Source: a virus
DNA: 42,184 bases
Strand: one strand, 5' to 3'
IMG/VR virus record: IMGVR_UViG_3300042516_001369
Coordinates: 1 to 42,184 of that record
Position 1 is the first letter of the stretch; each line of letters starts with the position of its first letter. Of the stretch, positions 8,141 to 16,524 are shown piece after piece. Below the pieces are notes generated by a model. It was not told the DNA's origin. It did not search any database and saw nothing but the letters and a program-made list of their open reading frames with translations. The position numbers were made by a program, and so were the translations under genes.

Positions 8141-10770
8141 GCCAGTTCCCGGCACAGGTCGCGATGGCATCGATGGCGCCAGGCGGGCGCAGAAACACGC
8201 CGGTGGACCTGCCGGCCGGATCCGGCATCCCGTCCATCAGCGTGACCAACCAGCAAGCACCCGGACTTCCTGGCGTGGCCGTGCTTCCGCCGCCGGTTCC
8301 GGACATGAGCGCCGCGCGCGACCTCGAGCAGGCCCTGCGCGCAACGCAAGCCCTCGGCAACACGCTCGTCGACGTCGGCAACGCCATCAACATCCAGCGC
8401 CAGATCGACGAGCGACAGTCCGTCTACAACGCACGGATCGAGGCTGACCGCGCACAGGGGCAGATGCTGCTCGACTTCCAGAACGGCAAGATGAACGACG
8501 CCATCGACGCCACCGTCGACATGGACGCATTCATCGCGTCGTACGCGGACAGATACCTCGATCCCGCAAGGACCGAGCCGCCGAAGGACGGCGACCGCTT
8601 GACCGCAGCCGAAGCCGAGTACCGCGAGCGAATCGGCCGGACCGCCCGCGAGCTGTACGTCACGCGACACGCACAGCGACAGAAAGAGCAGTTTCAGGAC
8701 GACATCCGTGGAGTCCATGCCGGGCTGGTCGACCCCGCGACCGTCGGACCGAATCCGGACGTGGCGACGCTGTGGGACGAATTCAGCACGCGCTACCCGT
8801 GGCTCGACCGGGCCACGTTCATGGAGGCATCCTTCGGCAAGGCCATGGAGGCGCTCGCGAAGGCCGGCGACGAGCAGGGATTCCGGCAGGTTGCCGATCT
8901 CGTCACGGACGATCAGGATCGCGTCATCTACGTCGGACCGCTCGAGAAGACGATGCGGGACGCCGTGCAGTCGCGAATCTCGCGCCAGCTCGAGGCGGCG
9001 TCCGTTGCAGTCAAGGCGGCGAGCGAGAGCACGGACCCGTTCGTCAGCCGGTATTCGCAGCTGCGTGACAGGCTCCAGACGCTGGTCGAGGACGACGGCG
9101 CCAGGGAGGACGCGATGGTCGATTTCTTCTCAAAGGAGATTTCGCAGACCAGGAGCATGGGTGACCTCGAGGCGACCGAGGCCACGGCGAAGATGGCGCT
9201 GTCGCCGGACGCCTACCAGGCATACACGTCAAGGAAGGCCGCGCTCCAAGGCCCGGTGATCACCAAGATGGTCAAGGCGGCGTCAAGCGTCCCCGGCTCG
9301 AACTTCGTCGAGCTGGCGACCGATGCCGATGGGCTCATTGACCCGGACGACCTCGAGGCAGCGAAGGACGCCTGGGTCCGGACCACAAAGCAGAACCGAC
9401 GGAACCTGATGGTCACGGAGTACGCCAGGACGGGCGAGCGAGAAAAGATCGAGAAGCTGCTCGACGACTCGCTTGCGTCGTTCGACATGGCGAAGCCGGC
9501 ATGGTTGCAGGTCGGTGACGCGATCGACGGCGAGGAGTGGCTCGACCTGCGCGCCGAGCTCGACAAGGTCGATGCCGCCAAGAAGGCCGAGTCCGTGACC
9601 GAGGACGTGCTTGCCAGGAGGGTGATTCTCGCTCCCGGAGCGCCTGCATGGGACGACGTGATGGCCCGCACCAGCGCGGTCCGCGGCGGGAAGATCGTCG
9701 ACCCAGTGGCAGCGGCCAACGTCGTCGCGCAGACGCAGACCGTCCCATCCAAGCTCCTCGACGCGATGTTCGCCGACCTCCGCGGGACCAAGGCCGACAA
9801 GGAGCGCGGGCTCCGGTTCCTTGCCGGCATCGCGCCGCTGCTGGACAACCCTGACTCCGCGGCGCAGATCAACGGCTTCTCGTTGAGCCAGACCGACTCG
9901 TCGACCAACGCCGCGAGCATCCTCGCGATCCAGTCCATGATGCCGATGCTGGCGCAGATCGATCGCGGACCGGACGGCTCGATCTCCGACGAGGCGATCG
10001 CGCCCGTCGCGCAGACATTCGAGGCGGCGCTCGAACGATGGCAGGACGCGCAGCCACCGCTGTACGACGCCAAGAGGTTCGAGGACCAGCTTCGTGGCGC
10101 CAACGTGTCCAAGGTGATGGGCGTGGTCGCCACCGATTCGCAGACGAACACGGTGACCGTCACGTCCTTCAGGAACGCGCTGAAGACCGCCGCGGCCGAC
10201 GCCATGTCCAAGCAGGGAATGGACGTCTCTGCCGCAGCCGAGCTCGGTGACATCGCGTCAGCCCGCGTCCTGCGCGACATCGTCCCGGCAATCGGCAACG
10301 CTGGCCTATCCCGCGAGGTGATCGAGCAGCGCGTCCGAGGCGAGATCGAGGCCCTCAAGGCCGAGTACCACCTGCCGATGCTCGCAGGACGTGGATTTCC
10401 GGCCCCGGTCGACCGTGCCGTCGCGCCCAACGCGACGTGGGACGAGCCGACGATCGTCGGCCGGCTCGCGGAGCAGGGGATCAAGCCGGAGTCCGTGACG
10501 CACGTCCTCCCGGCCATGGGCGAGGGAAACACCTGGTGGCTCCTTGTCTCCGAGGACAAGGTCGACCGCAGGACCAAGAAGACCGTCACGTCGAAGCGGT
10601 TCGTCCAGGTCGACATCCCGCTTCCGCAGCAGGAAGTCCCCGAAGCGACGCTGCCGATCGAGGAGCGAGTCCGTCGCGCTCGTGAGCGCGGGCGGCAGCA
10701 GCGGTCGACCATCCCGCCGATCAAGGACCTCCGCAACTCCGGGGTCCTTCCGTTCACGCTGAATCCATGA
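8137..10770 (+). CDS. Internal virion protein C (T7 gp15-like)
   Basis: 877 residues from a GTG that overlaps the upstream TGA; T7 gp15 has 747. It is mostly helical, charged and cysteine-free over long stretches, opening with a Pro/Gly-rich N-terminus and then 'MSAARDLEQALRATQALGNT'. No enzymatic motif is visible. In T7 gp15 forms the periplasmic channel with gp16 during DNA ejection. The call depends on position, size and fold-like composition rather than on a short signature. Its last codons overlap the gp16-like start (ATGA). Confidence 0.82.
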   Translation: MSQFPAQVAMASMAPGGRRNTPVDLPAGSGIPSISVTNQQAPGLPGVAVLPPPVPDMSAARDLEQALRATQALGNTLVDVGNAINIQRQIDERQSVYNARIEADRAQGQMLLDFQNGKMNDAIDATVDMDAFIASYADRYLDPARTEPPKDGDRLTAAEAEYRERIGRTARELYVTRHAQRQKEQFQDDIRGVHAGLVDPATVGPNPDVATLWDEFSTRYPWLDRATFMEASFGKAMEALAKAGDEQGFRQVADLVTDDQDRVIYVGPLEKTMRDAVQSRISRQLEAASVAVKAASESTDPFVSRYSQLRDRLQTLVEDDGAREDAMVDFFSKEISQTRSMGDLEATEATAKMALSPDAYQAYTSRKAALQGPVITKMVKAASSVPGSNFVELATDADGLIDPDDLEAAKDAWVRTTKQNRRNLMVTEYARTGEREKIEKLLDDSLASFDMAKPAWLQVGDAIDGEEWLDLRAELDKVDAAKKAESVTEDVLARRVILAPGAPAWDDVMARTSAVRGGKIVDPVAAANVVAQTQTVPSKLLDAMFADLRGTKADKERGLRFLAGIAPLLDNPDSAAQINGFSLSQTDSSTNAASILAIQSMMPMLAQIDRGPDGSISDEAIAPVAQTFEAALERWQDAQPPLYDAKRFEDQLRGANVSKVMGVVATDSQTNTVTVTSFRNALKTAAADAMSKQGMDVSAAAELGDIASARVLRDIVPAIGNAGLSREVIEQRVRGEIEALKAEYHLPMLAGRGFPAPVDRAVAPNATWDEPTIVGRLAEQGIKPESVTHVLPAMGEGNTWWLLVSEDKVDRRTKKTVTSKRFVQVDIPLPQQEVPEATLPIEERVRRARERGRQQRSTIPPIKDLRNSGVLPFTLNP

Positions 10771-13700
10771 CTTCATTCCAAGACCCATTCCGGACGGTCG
10801 CGGAAACTCGCGACGAGGCAAATCGCACGCTGTCCGGAACCGACCTGTCGCCGCTCCAGGAAGGATCGGAGGTCCAGCAGGCCGGGTTCACGGATGCCGT
10901 CGGCGCGAACTTCAGGCTGTCGCCCACGCAACGCATCGTGCGGAGCACCGGGCTCATCGACGAGCTCGGCACCGGGCTCGCGGTCATGCTTCCGGCGTGG
11001 GCCGGCGGCATCACGCTCGACGAGTACGACGCAACGCTCCCGTCCGCGCTTGAGGAGCCTTTCAAGCTCGAGGATTCGCTCAAGCGCCTCCAGCCGAGAA
11101 CGCAGGAAATCGCGCTCCGTCTTCTCGACGACGGATACCTCGACTCCGTCAGCAACCGCGAGCAGTTCGACGCGATCGTCAGCGATGCGCTGTCCGTCCA
11201 GGACGACCTCGATGCGATCAACGGCTACACGCAGACCGGCGGGTTCATCAAGTCGATGGGGGCGGCGATCGCCGGCGGTATCGCAGACCCGATCTACATG
11301 ATTCCGTACGGCGGGCAGGCTGCTCGCGGCGCGATGGCGACGACGCAGGCCGCGAGGTTCCTCGCATTGCAGGGAGCGAAGGGCGCGCTCGGCGGCGCCG
11401 CGGTCAACCTCGCGTCGAAGAAGATCGTCGATGCCGCTTCGTATGACCTGACGGACCTGCCGGGGGCAACCGACGACATGGTCGTCGCGGCCATCGGCGG
11501 AGGGTTCGGCGCGGCGATGCCGGCAGCCGGGTATCTCGCGCGGAACGGACTGGCGTCGGCCGTCACTGCGCTCGGATCCGGCGGCGTGCGCGTGCCGTTC
11601 GGCCTGCCCGCATGGGCGCAGCGATGGGGCACGCAGGTGCACCTGGAGTCGATGTTCAAGAAGATGAACACCCTGGAGACGCCGATGCTCCAGCAGTCTG
11701 CCTCCAAGGAGGGCGCCGATGCGGCGCTGCGGCAGCTCGGCGGGACGATCAGGTTCGACCTCGAGGCAGACCGGAGCATCCAGATCCTCGACGACTTCAT
11801 CAAGGACGCGCGGGCCGGCAAGTTCTACCCGGACCTTTCGATCGCGCCGCTGATGCGCGGAGTCGACGACCCGCAGGTCGTGAACAGGGTCGAGAAGCTC
11901 CAGCGCGCCTACAAGCGCCACCGGGCGTCAATCCGCAAGTCCGGCCTGGGTGACCCGAACCAGTTCAAGATCCGGCAGCAGGCGCACACCGCGCAGACCG
12001 ACTACGACCGGCTCCGGACGATCCGGGCATTCTTCCAGGAGGACGTCGGGCTCCAGTCCCTGCCTGTCGGCCCGATCGGCAGGCTGTTCCTCGACGCCGG
12101 CGACGCGCTGCCGACCGGAGCGACGCCGGCGACGCGCATGAGCAGGTACGCGAACCTCATGCACGACGTGACCCGCGCGCTGTCTGGGAGCTTCTCCGAC
12201 CTCACGCCGAACGACATCAATCTCGTCGGCGGCGTGCGCTCAAGCGCGGAAGCCATCAAGGATGGGCTCGACCTCGCGCTCGCCTCGTACAACCGTGAGA
12301 TGCTCGCGGTGCTTCGCAAGCACGGGCTCGCAGGTCGATTCCGCTCGCGGCTGAAGGAGGGCGACGACGTCCTGCGGGAGGCGACCAACCTCATCTTCGA
12401 CCGCCAGGCAGGCATCCATGGCCCCGTCCGGAATCCGGCGGCGTCGGAGCTCGCCGACGTGATGGAGCGATACTTCCGGATGATGGACTCCGAACTGGTC
12501 GCCGCCGGCCTGTTCGAGGCGAATCCGTTCGGGATGAAGCACTACGTCCCGCTCGCCATCGACGAGGGCGCGGCCGCCCGCGACAAGGACGGATTCACGC
12601 TTGCCGCGATCGCGCAGTTCAGGATGCTCGACCAGGCGCAGCGGCCCGGCCAGATCCGCACGGACGCGCTCGCGCGGGCATTCGACAGGACCACGGACGA
12701 GCAGATCCGGAGCGAGATCATCTCACTCGTCCGGACGCACGTCGGCGACCCGTCGTTCGATCCGAAGAACGGCACGGCCATCAGGGCAAGGCTCGACGAC
12801 CCGTCCGTCTCCGTGCTTCCGCCCGAGACGTCGATCCCGACGACGGCCCGGGCCGCATACCGGGACTCGCTCGAGGCCGTCTACAAGGAGGGCGCGGACA
12901 ACCTCTTCCGCACCATCACGGATCCATTCGCGGAAACCAAGCTCTTCGAGTCGATCACGACCGCCGGCAGCCCCGACGCATTCAAGCAGCGCACATTCAC
13001 GGTCGTCTCGCCGGAGATGCGTCAGTTCATCGTCGCCGACCCGGTGACGCTGATGCGTCGGTATGGCGCCCAGGTCCACGGACAGGTCGGCATCGCTCGC
13101 GCCATCAAGATGAACGGCGACGTCTTCGGCAAGATGAAGCTGACCGAAGGCGGCAAGACACGGCCGATCGAGAACGCGCAGGACCTGCTTGCCTGGCTTG
13201 GCGAGGCGGAGAACTCGTTCAACGAGTTCTTCGGCAGGGCAGGCGCAGGCGAGAAGGACCGGGCGCGCAGCGCCGTGAACTCGATCCTGACCGACCAGCG
13301 CGCGATGGTGAAGCGGCTGATCGGCCAGGCCCTCTACGAGGGAGGCGCAAAGCCGAGTGACGGGATGATGTTCACGACGCGCCAGCTTTCGCGCGCCGCG
13401 ATGATCGTGAACGGCGGGATGATGGGCGTGTCCAACCTGTCCGACATGGCAGGGAAGCTCGCGTGGACCATGATGCACCCGGTCCGCGGATTCCCGATCA
13501 TGTTCGAGACGTTCGCTCCGATCGCGAACAAGATGCGCCGCCGGGACCTCGAGTTCCTGCACATGACGAGCCAGCTCTCCATGCTGCCTCGTGAATCCTC
13601 GGAGTACGTCCTGTCGCAGCGCGGATTCGGCAGCGGCATCGTCAACCGTGCGACCGGAACCATCGACCAGGCGACGGAGGGTGCGGCTCGTCGTTTCGGG

Positions 13701-14786
13701 AGCCTGATCGGGCTCAACACGATCAACACCCTGAACGGACGATGGGGCGCGGCCATCGCCATGGACGAGATGGTCACCCTGTCCAAGCGGCTGCTCCTCG
13801 CCAAGCGAAAGAGCCCGTCTGGCGCGATCAAGGCTTCGGGGCTCACGAACACGGAGCTCGGGCGGCTCGCCAGGCTCGGGATCAGGGAAAGCAACGTCGA
13901 GGAGGTCCTTCAGCAGATCCACGCGCACGGCGTGCACTGGGACAAGAGCCAGGCCAACGCCATCGGGTTCGACGAATTCCTGGCCTCCGATCGCCCGGTG
14001 AACCCGCTCTTCGACAAGTGGACGAAGGCCCTCGACGAGCGGCGCGCGTTCATGGACAACATCGCGAACGAGGCGAGGCGCGTCCTGAACGTCACGCCCG
14101 GCGTCGCCGATCGCCCGGTCAGCGAGGACACGATGCCCATCCTCCGCATCGTCAACCAGTTCTCGTCGTATGCCTACGCATACAACCGCCAGCGCCTGCG
14201 GCCGATGCTCCAGGGCGATCTCGGCGAGCGCGCCGTGAACATGGGCACGCAGGTCATGCTTGGCTGGCTGATGTATGCGACGAAGAACGCCTTGAGCGAC
14301 CGCCGGTCGTTCGCGGACAGCGTCGCGGAGCTCGTCGAGGAGCCGCAGGCCGCGGCGTGGGGCGCGATGCAGGACAGCATGGTGCTCGGCAACGTCATGC
14401 GCGCCGTCGGCTACTACGACCGCGTCGGCCAGAACTTCGGCGCATCGACGTCGCAGGCCATCGGCCAGTCGGTCGCCGGCGGCACGTTCGGCGCCGTGAC
14501 GAGGCAGCAGCAGGACCGCGACGTCAGCGGCGCCGAGCTGGCCGTCTCGTTCATGGGCGCCGGGCCGCAGCTGCTCGTCAAGGGCGCCGAGGCCATCCTC
14601 AACAAGGACAGCCCTCGCCAGGACTACCTGGCCGCGCAGATATCGCCGCTCCAGAACCTCGTCTGGGCCAGGATCCTCAACAAGGCCGGCGTCAGCGAGC
14701 GCGTGCGAGACGAGTTCGGGTTCGTGCCCGGCATCGTGCCGAGCGACGTCTACCGGCCGCAACGCCCAACCTTGAGGTCCAGATGA
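10767..14786 (+). CDS. Internal virion protein D (T7 gp16-like), without visible transglycosylase domain
   Basis: 1,339 residues, close to the 1,318 of T7 gp16, and last of the ejection-protein series. In T7 gp16 the first ~150 residues form a lytic transglycosylase that opens the cell wall; here the N-terminus is 'MTSFQDPFRTVAETRDEANR' and I find no E-S-x-x-N/G or G-L-x-Q-x-x-P motif of that fold. Hydrophobic stretches with Gly/Ala occur around residues 155-255 ('SMGAAIAGGIADP', 'AAIGGGFGAAMPAAGYLA'), and the long remainder is helical. The inner-membrane channel role is inferred from family and position. Confidence 0.85.
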   Translation: MTSFQDPFRTVAETRDEANRTLSGTDLSPLQEGSEVQQAGFTDAVGANFRLSPTQRIVRSTGLIDELGTGLAVMLPAWAGGITLDEYDATLPSALEEPFKLEDSLKRLQPRTQEIALRLLDDGYLDSVSNREQFDAIVSDALSVQDDLDAINGYTQTGGFIKSMGAAIAGGIADPIYMIPYGGQAARGAMATTQAARFLALQGAKGALGGAAVNLASKKIVDAASYDLTDLPGATDDMVVAAIGGGFGAAMPAAGYLARNGLASAVTALGSGGVRVPFGLPAWAQRWGTQVHLESMFKKMNTLETPMLQQSASKEGADAALRQLGGTIRFDLEADRSIQILDDFIKDARAGKFYPDLSIAPLMRGVDDPQVVNRVEKLQRAYKRHRASIRKSGLGDPNQFKIRQQAHTAQTDYDRLRTIRAFFQEDVGLQSLPVGPIGRLFLDAGDALPTGATPATRMSRYANLMHDVTRALSGSFSDLTPNDINLVGGVRSSAEAIKDGLDLALASYNREMLAVLRKHGLAGRFRSRLKEGDDVLREATNLIFDRQAGIHGPVRNPAASELADVMERYFRMMDSELVAAGLFEANPFGMKHYVPLAIDEGAAARDKDGFTLAAIAQFRMLDQAQRPGQIRTDALARAFDRTTDEQIRSEIISLVRTHVGDPSFDPKNGTAIRARLDDPSVSVLPPETSIPTTARAAYRDSLEAVYKEGADNLFRTITDPFAETKLFESITTAGSPDAFKQRTFTVVSPEMRQFIVADPVTLMRRYGAQVHGQVGIARAIKMNGDVFGKMKLTEGGKTRPIENAQDLLAWLGEAENSFNEFFGRAGAGEKDRARSAVNSILTDQRAMVKRLIGQALYEGGAKPSDGMMFTTRQLSRAAMIVNGGMMGVSNLSDMAGKLAWTMMHPVRGFPIMFETFAPIANKMRRRDLEFLHMTSQLSMLPRESSEYVLSQRGFGSGIVNRATGTIDQATEGAARRFGSLIGLNTINTLNGRWGAAIAMDEMVTLSKRLLLAKRKSPSGAIKASGLTNTELGRLARLGIRESNVEEVLQQIHAHGVHWDKSQANAIGFDEFLASDRPVNPLFDKWTKALDERRAFMDNIANEARRVLNVTPGVADRPVSEDTMPILRIVNQFSSYAYAYNRQRLRPMLQGDLGERAVNMGTQVMLGWLMYATKNALSDRRSFADSVAELVEEPQAAAWGAMQDSMVLGNVMRAVGYYDRVGQNFGASTSQAIGQSVAGGTFGAVTRQQQDRDVSGAELAVSFMGAGPQLLVKGAEAILNKDSPRQDYLAAQISPLQNLVWARILNKAGVSERVRDEFGFVPGIVPSDVYRPQRPTLRSR

Positions 14787-15070
14787 GCGGAGAACGCGAG
14801 TACGAGGAAATCCACAGGCTCCTGTCGGCCACCATGCTCGACATCCTTCGCAACGGCCGGCAGACGGTCGGCCCGGACGGATCCGTCCAGCGCGTGACGC
14901 CGACCTCGTCGGACCTCAACGCCATCCGGGGCTTCCTCAAGGACCATGGCATCAACGCCGTGCGGACCAAGGACAGCCCGCTCAATGACCTCGTCGCCGA
15001 GATGGCACGTCGCCAGACGGCATTCAACGCGGCAGAACTCGCAGGGGACCCGGATGAGCAGGAAGGGTAA
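14783..15070 (+). CDS. terS: Terminase small subunit (T7 gp18-like)
   Basis: 95 residues, against 89 for T7 gp18. The ATG overlaps the end of the gp16-like gene (ATGA). The centre 'TMLDILRNGRQTVGPDGSVQ' followed by 'TPTSSDLNAIRGFLKDHGIN' is the arrangement seen in small terminases of T7-like podoviruses: a helical DNA-recognition segment, then an acidic tail. It recognises concatemer ends and recruits the large subunit. Unlike in T7, three other genes separate it from terL. Confidence 0.85.
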   Translation: MSGEREYEEIHRLLSATMLDILRNGRQTVGPDGSVQRVTPTSSDLNAIRGFLKDHGINAVRTKDSPLNDLVAEMARRQTAFNAAELAGDPDEQEG

Positions 15071-15992
15071 GAAGAATGCGCCGCCGTTCACCGTCACGCA
15101 CCATGGCCGGAACGTACACATCGTCGACTGCAAGGGAGAGGGGTTCTCGAGCTGGGAGCAGTGGATGCTCCTGCGCTCGGACGCGCACTCGGACTCGAGC
15201 AAGTGCGACCGGGCGCTCGAGGAAAAGCACCTGACCGAGGCGCGCGAGCGCAACGCGATCATCTGCGACCTCGGCGACTGCCTCGACCTCATGCAGGGAT
15301 CGAGCGACCGCCGGCAGTGCAAGTCCGCGCTGCGATCGTCGCAGCTCGCCGCCGCGTACTTCGACAAGGTCATCGAGGAGGCGGCCGATCGGTACGCCGA
15401 GTACTCGCCCTGGTGGGCCTTGCTGGGGCAGGGCAACCACGAGTCCGCGTGGCTCAAGCACCACGAGTGCTGCCCGACCACCAACCTCGTCCGGGCGATC
15501 AAGGGGATCAACCCGTCGTCGCAGATGGGCGCCGGCGGGTACGGCGGATGGCTCAAGGTCCGCGTCGACGTCAACGGGTGCAAGCTGACCTGGACCATGC
15601 GCTACGCGCACGGCAGCGGCGGCGGCGCACAGATGTCGATGGGCGTCCTCGACAGCCGCCGGATGCTCTCGTGGATTGAGGGCGCGGACGTCGTCGCCTA
15701 CGGCCACAACCACCACTCGAACGTCGTCGGCATCAGCCGCGAGTACCTCGAGACTCGCAACGGCGTCTACGAAATCCGAAACCGCCACTGCGACGTGATC
15801 CGCTGCGGCTCGTACAAGCGCGACTGGGGCGACGGCAGCGGCGGCTGGATCGTCGAGAAGGGCACCGGCCCGGCGCCGATCCGCGCCAAGTGGATCAGGC
15901 TCTTCGTCCGCTGGGAGACGGAGCCGGACAAGCACGGCGGGAAGTCGCGTGGGCATCCCCGCATCGCATGGGACGTCGTCGACGCCCAGTAG
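15054..15992 (+). CDS. Calcineurin-like metallophosphoesterase
   Basis: 312 residues from the ATG at 15054, overlapping terS by 17 bases. All metal-binding blocks of the family appear in order: D43-x-H45 in 'LLRSDAHSD', G-D75-C-L-D in 'ICDLGDCLDLM', G-N128-H129-E in 'LLGQGNHES', H186 in 'RYAHGSG' and G-H218-N-H220 in 'VAYGHNHHS'. Such enzymes cleave phosphodiesters or phosphomonoesters with two metal ions; phage members include Mre11/SbcD-like nucleases and nucleotide phosphatases. Substrate is unknown. Placement between the terminase subunits suggests work on packaged or concatemeric DNA, which is inference. Confidence 0.85.
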   Translation: MSRKGKKNAPPFTVTHHGRNVHIVDCKGEGFSSWEQWMLLRSDAHSDSSKCDRALEEKHLTEARERNAIICDLGDCLDLMQGSSDRRQCKSALRSSQLAAAYFDKVIEEAADRYAEYSPWWALLGQGNHESAWLKHHECCPTTNLVRAIKGINPSSQMGAGGYGGWLKVRVDVNGCKLTWTMRYAHGSGGGAQMSMGVLDSRRMLSWIEGADVVAYGHNHHSNVVGISREYLETRNGVYEIRNRHCDVIRCGSYKRDWGDGSGGWIVEKGTGPAPIRAKWIRLFVRWETEPDKHGGKSRGHPRIAWDVVDAQ

Positions 15993-16021
15993 GCAAACCG
16001 GCCGTTTCAGAAGGACAGATC

Positions 16022-16291
16022 ATGGCAACACCGGCAAGAGGCAAGCGGTTCGTGAAGGTCGTCAGGAACCCGGAGACGGGCCGCACTCGCAAGGTCAGTT
16101 ACGGCCAAGCCGGGGAGGCCAAGGGCGGCGGCGACCGGATCAGGCCGGGAACCGCCAAGGGCGACGCCTACTGCGCGCGCAGCATGGGGCAGATGAAGGA
16201 CAACCCAAGGGCGGCACGCGACCCCAACAGCCCGCTGCGGCTGTCGCGCGCCAAGTGGAAGTGCAGCGGGACCAAGAGCAGGAGATCGTGA
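16022..16291 (+). CDS. Small basic protein of the terminase cluster (DUF6321-like?)
   Basis: 89 residues, strongly basic (pI clearly high), with 'GGGDRIRPGTAKGDAYCARS' and then 'PNSPLRLSRAKWKCSGTKSR'; the two Cys flank a conserved-looking core. I recall similar short phage proteins listed as DUF6321 near packaging genes, but this is from memory and not verified. The start ATG 16022 has a Shine-Dalgarno-like AGAAGGACAG just upstream. Its stop overlaps the HNH gene start by one base. A nucleic-acid-binding packaging accessory role is plausible. Confidence 0.7.
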   Translation: MATPARGKRFVKVVRNPETGRTRKVSYGQAGEAKGGGDRIRPGTAKGDAYCARSMGQMKDNPRAARDPNSPLRLSRAKWKCSGTKSRRS

Positions 16292-16524
16292 TGGCGAAGA
16301 AGCGCGACTACGCGAAGGAATACCGTGAGTACCAGGGCACGCCGGAGCAGCTGCGCCGGCAGTCGGAGCGCCACAAGGCGCGGCGCAAGATGGGGCTGAA
16401 GACCGGCGACCCGCGCGAGGTCGACCACAAGGTCCCGCTCTCCAAGGGCGGCTCGAACGCGCGGAGCAACCTCCGCATCGTCAGCCGGACGGAGAACCGC
16501 CGCAAGGGCGCGAAGCGGGCCTGA
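16291..16524 (+). CDS. Small HNH endonuclease
   Basis: 77 residues, lysine/arginine-rich. The HNH (His-Me finger) core is 'EVDHKVPLSKGGSNARSNLR', giving the catalytic D-H pair, the central N and the second N, followed by 'SRTENRRKG'. Zinc-ribbon cysteines are absent, as in many short phage HNH proteins. It overlaps both neighbours by one base (TGATG). In cos-type siphophages an HNH protein next to terL stimulates terminase cleavage; the same partnership may operate here, but it could also be a homing-type nuclease. Confidence 0.85.
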   Translation: MAKKRDYAKEYREYQGTPEQLRRQSERHKARRKMGLKTGDPREVDHKVPLSKGGSNARSNLRIVSRTENRRKGAKRA

